A DNA stretch of 64,000 nt from Umboniibacter marinipuniceus. Its GTDB lineage: Bacteria > Pseudomonadota > Gammaproteobacteria > Pseudomonadales > DSM-25080. Below, piece after piece: positions 55,014-64,000 of the stretch. The stretch spans positions 124,001 to 188,000 of the forward strand of contig NZ_REFJ01000001.1 in NCBI RefSeq assembly GCF_003688415.1, given 5' to 3'. The position numbers and the translations under genes are program-made. The notes beneath the pieces were generated by a model that saw only the letters and a list, made by a program, of their open reading frames with translations, was not told the origin of the DNA and ran no database searches. How positions within the stretch are numbered: position 1 is the first letter of the stretch; every line of letters starts with the position of its first letter.

Positions 55014-55750
55014 GTGAAGTCGCCGTAAAACTGCTGGAGAATGGATAGCGCAACGATAGGGGCGGTTTCAGTTCGCAGCACCCTCGGACCGAATAATACG
55101 GATCTAAAGCCAACACTTTCAGCCAAGCTAATTTCCTGCTCGGAAAGACCACCCTCAGGGCCAATCAATAGTGCAACACTTCGCGGCGTAATCGTGCTGT
55201 CTAGTTTAGTGGCAGATCGGTGGTGAAGAACAAGCTTTAGATCGAACTCACCGCCCATGGATGGAATGAGTTTTTCAGTCGCTGTGGGCGTTGCTACTAC
55301 TGGGCTATGAAACCGGCCACATTGTTCGGCGGCAGCATCCACAATCCCTTGCCAACTCAATTTTTTCTTTTCCTGTCGCTCACCTTTTAGCTTGAACTCA
55401 CTACGTTCGGCAATCATGGGGATAATGCGATTGACGCCCAATTCAGTTGCTTTCTGAAGCGCATAATCGAAGCGATCGCCCTTCGAAATGGCTAAGCAAA
55501 GGGTGATATCAAGAGGCGATTCCAGTGAGGCATTGCCCCATTCTGAGATGTCTATGGCGGCAACTTTCTTGCTGGAAAGTGTCCCTAAGTTACCGCGCGC
55601 GAAACGTCCATTGCCATCGAAAACTTCAACAGCTTGACCGGGCTTAGCACGAAGCACTTTAAGCAAGTGATGGCTAGGCGCAGCCGAAAGCTCGAGCGTG
55701 CTCGCCGAAGGCGATAACGCTCGATCCAGTAGCCGAATTAACCTAGCCAT
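55010..55750 (-). CDS. rsmE: 16S rRNA m3U1498 methyltransferase
   Basis: A 246-residue RsmE of the SPOUT (trefoil-knot) methyltransferase superfamily. It has an N-terminal PUA-like domain (1-70, HHLLKVLRAKPGQAVEVFDG in part) and the knot motifs LLIGPEGGLSEQEI near residue 195 and LFGPRVLRTETAPI near 220. It methylates N3 of U1498 of 16S rRNA with SAM. It starts eight bases after ahcY and is the last gene of the sahR-metK-ahcY-rsmE run, placing a SAM-consuming enzyme in a SAM-cycle operon. Confidence 0.95.
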   Translation of the reverse strand: MARLIRLLDRALSPSASTLELSAAPSHHLLKVLRAKPGQAVEVFDGNGRFARGNLGTLSSKKVAAIDISEWGNASLESPLDITLCLAISKGDRFDYALQKATELGVNRIIPMIAERSEFKLKGERQEKKKLSWQGIVDAAAEQCGRFHSPVVATPTATEKLIPSMGGEFDLKLVLHHRSATKLDSTITPRSVALLIGPEGGLSEQEISLAESVGFRSVLFGPRVLRTETAPIVALSILQQFYGDFT

Positions 55751-55758
55751 TCAGCAAC

Positions 55759-57123
55759 TTAGTACTTGTAGGTCTCAGGCTTGTAAGGGCCTTCAACCGG
55801 GACGTTGATGTACGCGGCTTGCTGTGGAGTTAGTTGTGTTAACACGCCACCAAAGCCAGCGACCATGTTGGCAGCCACTTCTTCATCAAGTTTCTTAGGT
55901 AGAAGTTCTACCGTGATATTGGCCGCTTTATCCGCAGCAGCTAAGTCGGCAAACTTGCGATCGAATAGATACATTTGTGCTAACACCTGGTTCGCGAAAG
56001 AGCCATCCATGATGCGCGACGGGTGCCCCGTTGCGTTGCCCAAGTTCACCAAACGACCTTCTGACAGAAGGATTAGGTAATCGTTGTTCGCGCGATCGCG
56101 GTGCACTAAATGTACCTGAGGCTTCACTTCTTCCCACTCCCAATGCTTGCGCATGAATGCGGTGTCGATCTCGTTGTCGAAATGACCAATATTTGACACG
56201 ACGCAGCCCGGCTTCAGCGCCTTAAGGATGGCTGAATCCGCTACATTGACGTTACCTGTTGTGGTGACCAGTAGATCGGTATTGCTGAGTACTTCGGTAT
56301 TGGTGTCTTCTACTTTGCCGGTGTTAATGCCGTCGTTGTAGGCACTCACAACCTCGAAGCCGTCCATGCAAGCCTGCATTGCACAGATTGGGTCAATTTC
56401 AGTAATACGAACAATCATCCCTTCCTGACGAAGCGATTGTGCTGAACCCTTACCAACGTCACCGTAACCAATGACCAGCGCCTTCTTACCGGCTAGGAGA
56501 TGATCGGTGCCGCGCTTAATGGCGTCATTGAGCGAGTGACGGCAGCCATATTTGTTGTCATTCTTACTCTTGGTCACTGCGTCATTAACATTCACCGCAG
56601 GGATCTTAAGTTCACCTTTCTCCATCATCTCGTAGAGACGATGAACGCCGGTTGTTGTTTCTTCGGTGACACCGTGAATTCGATCCAGAATCTCAGGGTA
56701 TTCGTTGTGGATAAGCAGTGTAAGGTCACCGCCATCATCCAGAATCATATTTGCGTCCCAAGGCTCACCGTCCTTGAGGATAGTTTGATGCAAACACCAT
56801 TCGTACTCTTCCTCGGTTTCACCCTTCCAAGCGAAAACCGGGACGCCCGAAGCAGCGATGGCCGCGGCGGCCTGATCCTGGGTCGAGAAGATGTTGCAGC
56901 TCGACCAACGAACTTCAGCGCCAAGCGCCACAAGTGTCTCGATCAGCACTGCCGTTTGAATTGTCATGTGAATACAACCCAAAATCTTCGCGCCAGCAAG
57001 TGGCTTATCCGCCTGGTAGCGTGTACGAAGAGCCATCAGCGCAGGCATTTCCTGCTCGGCAATATGAATTTCCTTGCGGCCCCAATCGGCTAGGTTGATG
57101 TCACGAATTTTGTAATCAGTCAT
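55759..57123 (-). CDS. ahcY: Adenosylhomocysteinase
   Basis: A 454-residue S-adenosylhomocysteine hydrolase. The NAD-binding motif [16 protein letters not shown] lies near residue 222, the substrate region [20 protein letters not shown] near 178, and the C-terminus ends in the family-typical PYKPETYKY with the Lys-Tyr pair. It splits S-adenosylhomocysteine to adenosine and homocysteine, relieving inhibition of methyltransferases. It starts 18 bases after metK, too close for a riboswitch; regulation is therefore likely at the operon promoter before sahR. Confidence 0.97.
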   Translation of the reverse strand: MTDYKIRDINLADWGRKEIHIAEQEMPALMALRTRYQADKPLAGAKILGCIHMTIQTAVLIETLVALGAEVRWSSCNIFSTQDQAAAAIAASGVPVFAWKGETEEEYEWCLHQTILKDGEPWDANMILDDGGDLTLLIHNEYPEILDRIHGVTEETTTGVHRLYEMMEKGELKIPAVNVNDAVTKSKNDNKYGCRHSLNDAIKRGTDHLLAGKKALVIGYGDVGKGSAQSLRQEGMIVRITEIDPICAMQACMDGFEVVSAYNDGINTGKVEDTNTEVLSNTDLLVTTTGNVNVADSAILKALKPGCVVSNIGHFDNEIDTAFMRKHWEWEEVKPQVHLVHRDRANNDYLILLSEGRLVNLGNATGHPSRIMDGSFANQVLAQMYLFDRKFADLAAADKAANITVELLPKKLDEEVAANMVAGFGGVLTQLTPQQAAYINVPVEGPYKPETYKY

Positions 57124-57141
57124 TGTTAAAACCTCTAATCT

Positions 57142-58371
57142 TTATACGTTGGCAGCGGCTTGGAGCGCCTCAACCTTGTCAGTTTTTTCCCAGGTGAACG
57201 CGGTAAAGGTCTTTGAGTGTTTCGTCACTTCACCCTTCTCGCTTTCAGTCCACTCATAGGTATGTTCGAACGGTTTACGACCGAAGTGTCCGTAAGCTGC
57301 GGTCAGCTGGTACATTGGGTACAGCAGGTTCAATTGCTTAGTGATGGCGTAAGGTCGGAGGTCGAACACTTCCCGAACGATCTCTGCGAGACGCGCGTCG
57401 CTTAACTTACCAGTGCCAAAGCTGTTAACTGATACCGAAGTTGGTTCGGCAACGCCAATGGCGTAAGACACTTGAACCTCGGCACGGTCAGCTAACTCAG
57501 CGGCGACTAAGTTCTTGGCCACGTAGCGACCAATGTATGCCGCGCTGCGATCAACCTTTGACGGGTCTTTGCCGGAGAATGCACCGCCTCCGTGTCGTGC
57601 TGCACCGCCGTATGTATCGACAATAATTTTTCGACCCGTAAGACCGCAGTCGCCCACTGGCCCGCCAATTACAAAGTTACCAGTAGGGTTAATGTGGTAT
57701 TTAGTGTCAGCGTGAAGCCATTCAGCAGGCAGTTCTGCCTCAATGATCTCGCGGCGAACCGCAGCGCGAAGCGTCTCGAGCGATACGTCTGGGTCATGTT
57801 GGGTAGACAGGACTACAGCGTCGATGGCAACGGGCTGTCCGGCGTCATCATAGCGAAGCGTTACCTGAGACTTGGCGTCCGGGCGCAACCAAGGGAGAAT
57901 CTTGTTCTTGCGTAAATAGGCCTGACGCTGAACTAACTTGTGTGAGTAGTAGAGCGCCGCAGGCATGAAATCCTCAGTCTCATTGGTTGCATAACCAAAC
58001 ATCAAGCCCTGATCGCCTGCACCCTGCTCTTCTGGGGCACTGCGGTCGACGCCCTGAGCAATGTCAGGAGACTGCTTACCAATGGCGTTAATGACCGCGC
58101 AAGATTCGCCGTCGAAGCCAACCAACGAACTGTTGTAGCCAATATCCGTGATCACCTTGCGAACGATGTCTTCGAGGTCGACATAGCAGGTGGTGGTGGC
58201 CTCGCCGGCAACCACTGCCATGCCGGTCTTTACTAGCGTTTCGACCGCCACACGAGCGTGTGGGTCGCGAGCAATCATAGCGTCCAAAATGGCGTCAGAG
58301 ATTTGGTCTGCTAGTTTGTCAGGATGTCCTTCAGAGACGCTCTCTGAAGTAAAAAGGGTATACTCACTCAT
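57142..58371 (-). CDS. metK: S-adenosylmethionine synthetase
   Basis: A 409-residue MetK with signatures [16 protein letters not shown] (residues 16-31), [12 protein letters not shown] near 56, [12 protein letters not shown] near 115 and the phosphate loop [17 protein letters not shown] near 258. It makes SAM from methionine and ATP. Its ATG lies eight bases inside the end of the ArsR-methyltransferase gene, so translation is coupled with the regulator and the operon promoter must be upstream of it. The length (family about 384-400) is slightly above average. Confidence 0.97.
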   Translation of the reverse strand: MSEYTLFTSESVSEGHPDKLADQISDAILDAMIARDPHARVAVETLVKTGMAVVAGEATTTCYVDLEDIVRKVITDIGYNSSLVGFDGESCAVINAIGKQSPDIAQGVDRSAPEEQGAGDQGLMFGYATNETEDFMPAALYYSHKLVQRQAYLRKNKILPWLRPDAKSQVTLRYDDAGQPVAIDAVVLSTQHDPDVSLETLRAAVRREIIEAELPAEWLHADTKYHINPTGNFVIGGPVGDCGLTGRKIIVDTYGGAARHGGGAFSGKDPSKVDRSAAYIGRYVAKNLVAAELADRAEVQVSYAIGVAEPTSVSVNSFGTGKLSDARLAEIVREVFDLRPYAITKQLNLLYPMYQLTAAYGHFGRKPFEHTYEWTESEKGEVTKHSKTFTAFTWEKTDKVEALQAAANV

Positions 58372-59341
58372 CTGTGTTGCCTACTCGTGTTGTAAACGTA
58401 AAAAGTTGAAATTGAAAGCCATTGCGCAAAGCAAAGAACTGACTGTCGATTGGTTTTAAGCTGGCATCGCGCGCCCAACTCAATAGCTCTTCTTGTTCGA
58501 AGCCCTGCCAAAGGTCGCCACAGGCGTCTTTCACCCAGCTTTGGTCATGGCGAACTAAGTCGCATACGACCAGAATTCCATCGCGGCTCAAATGACCGGC
58601 AAGGTCCTTGAATATGCGGACCGGAGAAGGCGTATGGTGGAGGACCATATTGACGACAATAAGATCTGCCGACTGGATATCTTCTTGAGTCGTATCGCCA
58701 TGAAGCAGCGTGACATTATTCAGTTCTGCCTGTTCTACCGTTCGGCGCGCCACCTCAAGCATAGTTGATGAAATATCTACCGCTTGAACCTGCTGATATC
58801 GTTGGCTGAGGAACGCTAATAACTCGCCGCGGCCAGGCCCTATTTCTAATGCCGTCCCTCTGCGCTTGCTCAGCCGGTCGATCATTTCAGCAACCTGCTC
58901 GCCATACACGCCGAAATCGGCGATGAGATCCTGTTGCTCTCGAAGCGTGGAAGCGTTGGCTTCGAAAAACTGTTGGGCGGTAGCGGTGCGTGCCTGATGC
59001 ACATCGGCAACACTTCCTTGGATAGTGCTATCTAACGCAAGTCGGTCGGTAGTGAGATAGAGAGCATCGGCCAACGCCGAGAGTTCACCAGAAACCGGAA
59101 CCCGCCGATAGAACGCACTCGTGCCCTCTTTTCGGCTTAAAATCAAGCCGGCGTGGGTTAATAGCTTCAGATGATGACTCAAGGCAGGTTGTCGCAGCGA
59201 GAAGATTTGGCAAAGCTCAGCTACATTATAAGAGTTGCTTGCTAAAACGCGCAGGATTAACAGGCGAAGCGGGTCCGCCGCAGCTTTCAGGAATGCTGCA
59301 GTGTTATCTAGGCGGGATATTGGCGCGGAAATTCGACTCAT
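58364..59341 (-). CDS. ArsR-family regulator fused to a methyltransferase domain, SahR-like
   Basis: A 325-residue fusion. Residues about 10-95 form an ArsR winged helix, with the recognition helix [19 protein letters not shown] at 48-66. Residues about 140-315 form a class I SAM-methyltransferase domain with [10 protein letters not shown] at 164-173. No metal-binding cysteine motif of ArsR/SmtB is present, so the ligand is probably SAM or S-adenosylhomocysteine. It heads the metK-ahcY-rsmE operon. SahR, an ArsR-type repressor of SAM-cycle genes, is known in proteobacteria; assignment here is inference. No Shine-Dalgarno sequence is visible, and a -10 element stands very near the ATG. Confidence 0.85.
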   Translation of the reverse strand: MSRISAPISRLDNTAAFLKAAADPLRLLILRVLASNSYNVAELCQIFSLRQPALSHHLKLLTHAGLILSRKEGTSAFYRRVPVSGELSALADALYLTTDRLALDSTIQGSVADVHQARTATAQQFFEANASTLREQQDLIADFGVYGEQVAEMIDRLSKRRGTALEIGPGRGELLAFLSQRYQQVQAVDISSTMLEVARRTVEQAELNNVTLLHGDTTQEDIQSADLIVVNMVLHHTPSPVRIFKDLAGHLSRDGILVVCDLVRHDQSWVKDACGDLWQGFEQEELLSWARDASLKPIDSQFFALRNGFQFQLFTFTTRVGNTDE

Positions 59342-59348
59342 GGCGGCA

Positions 59349-59377
59349 TAATATCAAAAAATTTCAATATATCAAAA
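59349..59377 (-). promoter_or_regulatory. Candidate promoter of the sahR-metK-ahcY-rsmE operon
   Basis: Read leftward, TTGATA is followed after 16 bases by TATTAT, a good match to sigma-70 -35 and -10 elements. The -10 lies only about six bases before the ATG, so the transcript would start near the initiation codon and be almost leaderless. The -35 overlaps the inverted repeat at 59369-59388, as expected for repression. Confidence 0.5.
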
Positions 59378-59388
59378 TATATTGATAT
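59369..59388. promoter_or_regulatory. Putative SahR-type operator
   Basis: A perfect inverted repeat ATATCAA-AATATA-TTGATAT lies 28-47 bases upstream of the ArsR-methyltransferase ATG, in an AT-rich patch. A second ATATCAA half-site is at 59351-59357. ArsR regulators bind such inverted repeats as dimers, so autoregulation is likely. A near copy precedes metX at 36066-36085. Confidence 0.65.
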
Positions 59389-59531
59389 AAAGGGTCGTTA
59401 TGATCTTGCAATTTACATAGCCGAAAAGCACTCATTTTGCCGTTGCTCTTAGTACAGGCATCAGTGAGAATACCCTCTGACAAGATTCAGATGCTTTTCG
59501 ACCTTTTATTCGATTCAACAAGGAGCTTTAC

Positions 59532-61529
59532 ATGCCCTCTCGTCAAGACTTAGCCAATGCTATTCGCGCATTATCAATGGATGCTGTTCAGCGAGCTAAC
59601 AGCGGTCACCCAGGCGCCCCAATGGGGATGGCGGATATTGCTGAGGTTCTTTGGAATAAATTTTTAAAGCACAATCCAAGTAATCCTGAGTGGGCAGATC
59701 GAGATCGCTTTGTGCTATCGAATGGCCATGGGTCAATGCTGATCTACTCACTGCTACACCTTAGCGGCTATGAGCTTTCTATCGAAGAGCTAAAGAACTT
59801 CCGCCAGCTGCACTCAAAGACGCCGGGTCACCCTGAATATGGCTATGCGCCAGGCGTGGAAACAACTACTGGCCCACTGGGTCAAGGTGTGACCAATGCG
59901 GTGGGTATGGCGCTGGCTGAGAAAATGATGGCGGCCCAGTTCAACCGTGACAATCACGACATTGTTGATCACTACACCTACACCTTCCTTGGTGACGGTT
60001 GTCTTATGGAAGGTATCTCTCACGAAGCCTGTTCGCTGGCAGGAACTCTCGAGCTAGGTAAGCTCATTGCTATCTACGATGACAATAATATTTCCATTGA
60101 TGGCGAAGTTGGTGGCTGGTTCGGCGATGACACCCCAGCGCGTTTTGAAGCATATGGCTGGCACGTCATACCAAATGTTGATGGACATGATGCTGAAGCG
60201 CTCGAAGCGGCGATTGCGGCCGCGAAGGCTGAAACTGGTAAACCAACCTTAATCTGCGCTAAGACCGTTATCGGTTTCGGCTCACCGAACAAGCAGGGCA
60301 CCTCTGGCGTTCATGGCGCACCACTAGGTGATGCAGAGATTGCTGCGGCACGTAAGACGCTAGGCTGGACTCACGAGCCTTTCGTTATCCCTGAAGATAT
60401 CTATGAAGCATGGGATGCCAAGGACAAAGGCGCGGCGGAAGAAGCCGAATGGGATGATCGTTTCGCTGAGTATGCCACCGATCACCCAGAGCTAGCCGCT
60501 GAATTCAAACGTCGCATGGCGGGTGAGCTCCCAGAAAGCTTCGCTGCCGATATGGCCGCGTTCATTGCCGACGCACAAGCAAACCCTAAAAAGGTGGCTA
60601 CCCGTCAGGCAAGTCAAATTTGTTTGAATCAACTCGGCCCCATTCTTCCTGAAATGGTTGGCGGTTCGGCGGACCTCGCGGGATCTAACCTAACCAAATG
60701 GGATGGTAGTAAAGGGATTACGGGTGCGGATGCCTCCGGTAACTATATCTACTATGGTGTTCGCGAGTTTGGAATGAGCGCTATTATGAATGGTATCGCG
60801 CTTCATGGTGGCTTCGTACCTTACGGCGGCACCTTCTTGATGTTTATGGAATACGCGCGTAATGCGGTCCGCATGGCGGCGTTGATGAAGCAGCGTGCTA
60901 TCTTCGTTTATACCCACGATTCAATCGGCTTGGGCGAAGACGGTCCTACTCACCAGCCGGTAGAGCAGCTTACGTCGCTTCGCTCTACGCCGAACCTAGA
61001 AACATGGCGCCCCTGTGATGTGGTCGAAAGCGCCGTAAGCTGGCAGGCCGCGGTTGAGCGCAATGATGGTCCTAGTGCCCTCATCTTTACCCGCCAAGGC
61101 CTAGAGCCGCAGCCTCGTACTGCAGCGCAAGTCGCCGACGCAGCGCGCGGTGGTTATATCCTATCCGATAGTGACGGTACGCCAGAGCTTATTCTGATTG
61201 CCACGGGTTCCGAGGTAGAGCTAGCTGTTCAGGCGAAGCAAGTGCTCGCTGCTCAGGGCAAGAACGTTCGCGTTGTCTCCATGCCATGTTGTGAGCGTTT
61301 CGATCAACAGGATGCCGCATACCGCGAGGCGGTATTGCCAAGCGCGGTATTGCCGCGCGTAGCGATCGAAGCCGCGCATCGCGATTACTGGTACAAGTAC
61401 GTGGGTCTAGATGGTCGCATTGTTGCGATGGAGACCTTCGGCGAGTCAGCCCCTGCGAATGAGCTATTCGAAATGTTTGGCTTTAGCGTAGATAATGTTG
61501 TGACGGTTTCGTTGGAGCTACTAGCTTAG
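59532..61529 (+). CDS. tkt: Transketolase
   Basis: A 665-residue transketolase. The thiamine diphosphate motif begins [18 protein letters not shown] (about 155) and continues to [25 protein letters not shown] near 26 and [10 protein letters not shown] near 475 are family signatures. It transfers two-carbon units in the pentose phosphate pathway. AAGGAG stands eight bases before the ATG. epd follows eight bases later in the tkt-epd-pgk-fba operon typical of gammaproteobacteria. The 190-base upstream region is shared with the divergent regulator. Confidence 0.97.
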   Translation: MPSRQDLANAIRALSMDAVQRANSGHPGAPMGMADIAEVLWNKFLKHNPSNPEWADRDRFVLSNGHGSMLIYSLLHLSGYELSIEELKNFRQLHSKTPGHPEYGYAPGVETTTGPLGQGVTNAVGMALAEKMMAAQFNRDNHDIVDHYTYTFLGDGCLMEGISHEACSLAGTLELGKLIAIYDDNNISIDGEVGGWFGDDTPARFEAYGWHVIPNVDGHDAEALEAAIAAAKAETGKPTLICAKTVIGFGSPNKQGTSGVHGAPLGDAEIAAARKTLGWTHEPFVIPEDIYEAWDAKDKGAAEEAEWDDRFAEYATDHPELAAEFKRRMAGELPESFAADMAAFIADAQANPKKVATRQASQICLNQLGPILPEMVGGSADLAGSNLTKWDGSKGITGADASGNYIYYGVREFGMSAIMNGIALHGGFVPYGGTFLMFMEYARNAVRMAALMKQRAIFVYTHDSIGLGEDGPTHQPVEQLTSLRSTPNLETWRPCDVVESAVSWQAAVERNDGPSALIFTRQGLEPQPRTAAQVADAARGGYILSDSDGTPELILIATGSEVELAVQAKQVLAAQGKNVRVVSMPCCERFDQQDAAYREAVLPSAVLPRVAIEAAHRDYWYKYVGLDGRIVAMETFGESAPANELFEMFGFSVDNVVTVSLELLA

Positions 61530-61537
61530 GAGTTCGC

Positions 61538-62554
61538 GTGAGCGCCCAACTTGCAATTAATGGCTTTGGACGTATCGGGCGATCGGTACTCCGCGCCATA
61601 GTTGAACGTGATCTTTGGCACCACCTCGCGGTGGTGTCTATCAACGAGCTGGCGCCTATCGAAACAATCTGCCACTTGCTCAAATACGATTCTACCCATG
61701 GGCGATTTCCGGGGTCGGTGGTGATTGAGGATAATTGCCTAGTGGTTAACGGGCATGTCATTAACATTACTCACGAGGCCGACTTTACGGCACTTCAAAT
61801 TGACGTTGATGTGCTCATTGAGTGCTCGGGGAGTGTTAGTGCTGAGGAGGCACGCCGCCAAGTAGGTGGCAGCTTAAAGCATGTGCTCATCTCCAACCCT
61901 TCACAGCCCGATGTCGATCGCACTTTGATCTATGGTTTTAACCAGGATCAAGTTACTCGGCAAGATGGCGTGATTTCCTGCGGATCCTGTACCTCAAACG
62001 CACTAATACCGATGGTGGCGGTGTTGGACGAACAATTTGGGGTGGTAGCCGGTAGCAGTCTAACGTTGCATTCGGCGATGAACGATCAACCCGTTATTGA
62101 TGCCTACCACGATGTGGATTTACGGCTGACACGCAGCGCAATGCAGTCAATGATTCCAGTAGAAACTGCGCTCGACAGAGGTGTTTATCGTTTACTTCCT
62201 CATCTGGAGGGGCGACTGCATAGCTCATCGATACGCGTGCCCACGTCGAATGTCTCGGCCATTGAGCTGACGGTTCAAACCGATCGAGCAATTACTCGCG
62301 GCGCGTTCACAGCCTGCTTACAGCAATTGGCGGACAGCAATCAATATATCAGCATCTCTACCGAACCATTGGCATCGTGTGACTTTATCCACGACCACCA
62401 TAGTGCGGTAATTGATGTGCCGCAGAGTGCGGTAGTAAACCACCATTTAGTCAAAGTGCTAATTTGGTTCGATAATGAATGGGGCTATGCAAATCGACTA
62501 GTTGATAGCGCGCTCCATGTTCAACAGATGATCAGCTTGGGAGAGCTAACATGA
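61538..62554 (+). CDS. epd: Erythrose-4-phosphate dehydrogenase
   Basis: A 338-residue GAPDH-family protein. The NAD-binding motif [10 protein letters not shown] is at residues 7-16 and the catalytic cysteine is Cys151 in [12 protein letters not shown]; the usual second cysteine of SCTTNC is alanine here. The stretch [15 protein letters not shown] and C-terminal [13 protein letters not shown] favour Epd over glycolytic GAPDH. Epd oxidises erythrose-4-phosphate for pyridoxal phosphate synthesis. GTG start at 61538 with TTAGGAG upstream. It overlaps pgk by four bases (ATGA). Confidence 0.9.
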   Translation: MSAQLAINGFGRIGRSVLRAIVERDLWHHLAVVSINELAPIETICHLLKYDSTHGRFPGSVVIEDNCLVVNGHVINITHEADFTALQIDVDVLIECSGSVSAEEARRQVGGSLKHVLISNPSQPDVDRTLIYGFNQDQVTRQDGVISCGSCTSNALIPMVAVLDEQFGVVAGSSLTLHSAMNDQPVIDAYHDVDLRLTRSAMQSMIPVETALDRGVYRLLPHLEGRLHSSSIRVPTSNVSAIELTVQTDRAITRGAFTACLQQLADSNQYISISTEPLASCDFIHDHHSAVIDVPQSAVVNHHLVKVLIWFDNEWGYANRLVDSALHVQQMISLGELT

Positions 62555-63717
62555 CTGTAAAATTAATGGCAAACGAATCATTGGCTGGTAAGCGAGTATT
62601 GATCCGCGAAGACTTAAATGTTCCGATCAGTGACGGCACAGTGACGAGCGATGCGCGTATCTTGGCCGCTCTTCCCAGTTTAAAACTCGCGTTAGAAGCT
62701 GGCGCTGCGGTGATGGTCATGTCACACCTAGGACGCCCTGTAGAGGGTGGTTCGGATTTAGAAAACCAAGCCTACTCGCTAGCTCCAGTGGCAGCGCATC
62801 TAAGTCAGCTATTAGGTCAGGATGTACCATTGATCAAAAATTGGCTCAACGGCGTAGACGTAGAGCCGGGGCAAATTGTGCTGCTTGAAAACGTTCGCTT
62901 TAATGTGGGTGAAAAGAAGGACGATGAGTCCTTGGCCAAGAAAATGGCGGCGTTGTGCGATGTTTATGTAATGGACGCATTTGGCACCAGCCACCGTGCG
63001 CAGGCGAGTACGCATGGGGTGGCAAAGTTTGCCCCAATCGCGGTAGCAGGGCCACTGTTGGCGGGCGAGCTTGACGCTTTAGCCTTAGCGCTTCAGGCGC
63101 CAGCCAAGCCAATGACTGCTATCGTTGGCGGCTCCAAGGTGTCAACTAAGCTAACGGTTTTGGAACAACTCGTTGATGTGGTTGATCAGCTGATCGTTGG
63201 CGGCGGTATTGCTAATACCTTCTTGGCTGCGGCGGGTCACCCAGTGGGTAAATCGCTCTACGAAGCGGACTTAATTCCGGCGGCGAAAGCGCTGATGGCA
63301 AAAACCAACATCCCACTTCCGGTAGATGTTGTGGTGGGTAAAGAATTCTCTCCTACTGCTGAAGCAGTTGTGAAGGCAGTGGAGGATGTAAGCGAAGACG
63401 ACATGATCTTCGATATTGGTCCTGAATCGGCTCGCCAAATGGCGGCTCTCCTCACTGAGGCGAAAACGATTTTGTGGAATGGACCGGTCGGCGTTTTTGA
63501 GTTCGACCAATTTGCAAAAGGGACGGAGGCGCTATCACAGGCTATCGCAAAGAGCCCTGCATTCTCGTTAGCTGGTGGCGGTGACACGTTGGCAGCAATC
63601 GATAAGTACAACATAAAAGACCAGGTATCTTACATCTCTACAGGTGGGGGAGCTTTCCTTGAGTACGTTGAAGGAAAAGTGTTGCCCGCCGTTGCGATGT
63701 TGGAATCAAGGGCCTAA
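62551..63717 (+). CDS. pgk: Phosphoglycerate kinase
   Basis: A 388-residue Pgk with [15 protein letters not shown] near residue 15, the hinge region MSHLGRP near 57, and C-terminal nucleotide-binding stretch [13 protein letters not shown] near 345. It interconverts 1,3-bisphosphoglycerate and 3-phosphoglycerate in glycolysis and gluconeogenesis. The ATG overlaps the epd TGA, and fba begins 54 bases after its stop, with a hairpin between. Confidence 0.97.
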   Translation: MTVKLMANESLAGKRVLIREDLNVPISDGTVTSDARILAALPSLKLALEAGAAVMVMSHLGRPVEGGSDLENQAYSLAPVAAHLSQLLGQDVPLIKNWLNGVDVEPGQIVLLENVRFNVGEKKDDESLAKKMAALCDVYVMDAFGTSHRAQASTHGVAKFAPIAVAGPLLAGELDALALALQAPAKPMTAIVGGSKVSTKLTVLEQLVDVVDQLIVGGGIANTFLAAAGHPVGKSLYEADLIPAAKALMAKTNIPLPVDVVVGKEFSPTAEAVVKAVEDVSEDDMIFDIGPESARQMAALLTEAKTILWNGPVGVFEFDQFAKGTEALSQAIAKSPAFSLAGGGDTLAAIDKYNIKDQVSYISTGGGAFLEYVEGKVLPAVAMLESRA

Positions 63718-63737
63718 TCAAAAAGCAAATAGGGAAC

Positions 63738-63753
63738 GTTGCGCACGCGCAAC
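63738..63753 (+). other. Intercistronic hairpin between pgk and fba
   Basis: GTTGCGC (63738-63744) and GCGCAAC (63747-63753) form a compact GC-rich stem in the 54-base gap. There is no T-run, so it is unlikely to be a terminator; it may mark an mRNA processing or stabilising site that sets fba expression apart from pgk. Confidence 0.45.
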
Positions 63754-63771
63754 AACAAAGAGGATCTAATC

Positions 63772-64000
63772 ATGGCACTCATTTCGTTGAGGCAGTTACT
63801 CGATCATGCGGCTGAATACAATTATGGTGTTCCAGCTTTTAATGTTAACAATCTAGAGCAGACGCGGGCAATTATGGAGGCGGCGCAAGCCACCGACAGC
63901 CCAGTGATACTTCAGGCATCGGCAGGCGCTCGCAAATACGCAGGCGCGCCATTCTTGCGCCATATGATTCTTGCCGCCGTTGAGGAATTTCCAGATATCC
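63772..64000 (+). CDS. fba: Class II fructose-bisphosphate aldolase, N-terminal part (cut by window edge)
   Basis: The first 76 codons of a gene starting ATG at 63772, preceded by AGAGGA. The translation [20 protein letters not shown] then [18 protein letters not shown] matches the class II aldolase branch found after pgk in Pseudomonas and similar bacteria (Calvin-cycle subtype). It would cleave fructose-1,6-bisphosphate using a divalent metal; the metal-binding histidines lie beyond the window. It completes the tkt-epd-pgk-fba operon. Confidence 0.92.
   Translation, partial: MALISLRQLLDHAAEYNYGVPAFNVNNLEQTRAIMEAAQATDSPVILQASAGARKYAGAPFLRHMILAAVEEFPDI

Noticed and set aside
57124-57141. SAH riboswitch upstream of ahcY, as found in Pseudomonas
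   Set aside because: The gap between metK and ahcY is only 18 bases, too short for the riboswitch.
1-64000. Mobile elements, CRISPR arrays, toxin-antitoxin or defence systems
   Set aside because: No transposase, integrase (other than XerC), spaced direct repeats or known defence motifs were seen; gene order is conserved core chromosome throughout.

Overview
The window is a stretch of core chromosome from a gammaproteobacterium, most likely a Pseudomonas-related (Pseudomonadales/Cellvibrionales-type) lineage with roughly balanced base composition. The evidence is gene order. pilU-pilT with yggS-proC-yggT-metX-metW-DUF4426-rdgB-hemW, ruvX-yqgE-tonB-gshB next to pilGHIJK-chpABC, argH next to algR-hemCDXY, and metK-(ArsR/methyltransferase)-tkt-epd-pgk-fba are arrangements I remember from Pseudomonas. 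The nudE/yrfG-hslR-hslO-pckA and lysA-dapF-DUF484-xerC-yigB blocks are widely conserved in gammaproteobacteria. No tRNA, rRNA, insertion sequence, phage gene, CRISPR array or defence island is visible, and both window edges cut genes (plsB and fba).

Layout. 1-11.7 kb: start of plsB, rdgC, a minus-strand run tex - dienoyl-CoA isomerase - MAPEG - unknown 76-residue protein - gshA, then a two-gene RND efflux system ending in a clear terminator. 11.8-17.8 kb: pckA, hslO, hslR and yrfG leftward; nudE, selU and a small SutA-like protein rightward. 17.8-28.6 kb: leftward argH-lptM-lysA-dapF-DUF484-xerC-HAD operon, rightward algR and hemC-hemD-hemX-hemY. 28.6-38.2 kb: leftward ubiD, rho, trxA, hemW, rdgB, DUF4426, metW, metX, yggT, proC and yggS. 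38.2-55 kb: type IV pilus motility: retraction ATPases pilT and pilU, then the Pil-Chp chemosensory operon. Between them lie ruvX, yqgE, tonB and gshB leftward. 55-59.3 kb: leftward operon sahR-like regulator - metK - ahcY - rsmE. 59.5-64 kb: tkt-epd-pgk-fba.

How the genes work together. One theme is the methionine/SAM cycle: MetX/MetW make methionine precursors, MetK makes SAM, AhcY recycles S-adenosylhomocysteine, and RsmE and PilK use SAM. An ArsR-methyltransferase regulator heads the metK operon, and its promoter holds the inverted repeat ATATCAA-N6-TTGATAT. A near copy lies immediately upstream of metX, 23 kb away, which suggests one shared regulon. Glutathione synthesis is also represented by both steps (gshA, gshB) plus a MAPEG-family membrane protein. 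Twitching motility has its retraction motors and complete chemosensory control in one block. Central carbon metabolism is represented by pckA, with a HexR-like palindrome upstream, and by the tkt-epd-pgk-fba operon.

I did not find a wholly new multi-gene system. The most rewarding leads are the predicted SAM-cycle regulon, the unusual catalytic position in the ChpB methylesterase, the hairpin with Shine-Dalgarno mimicry in the gshB leader, and the uncharacterised small protein coupled to gshA.
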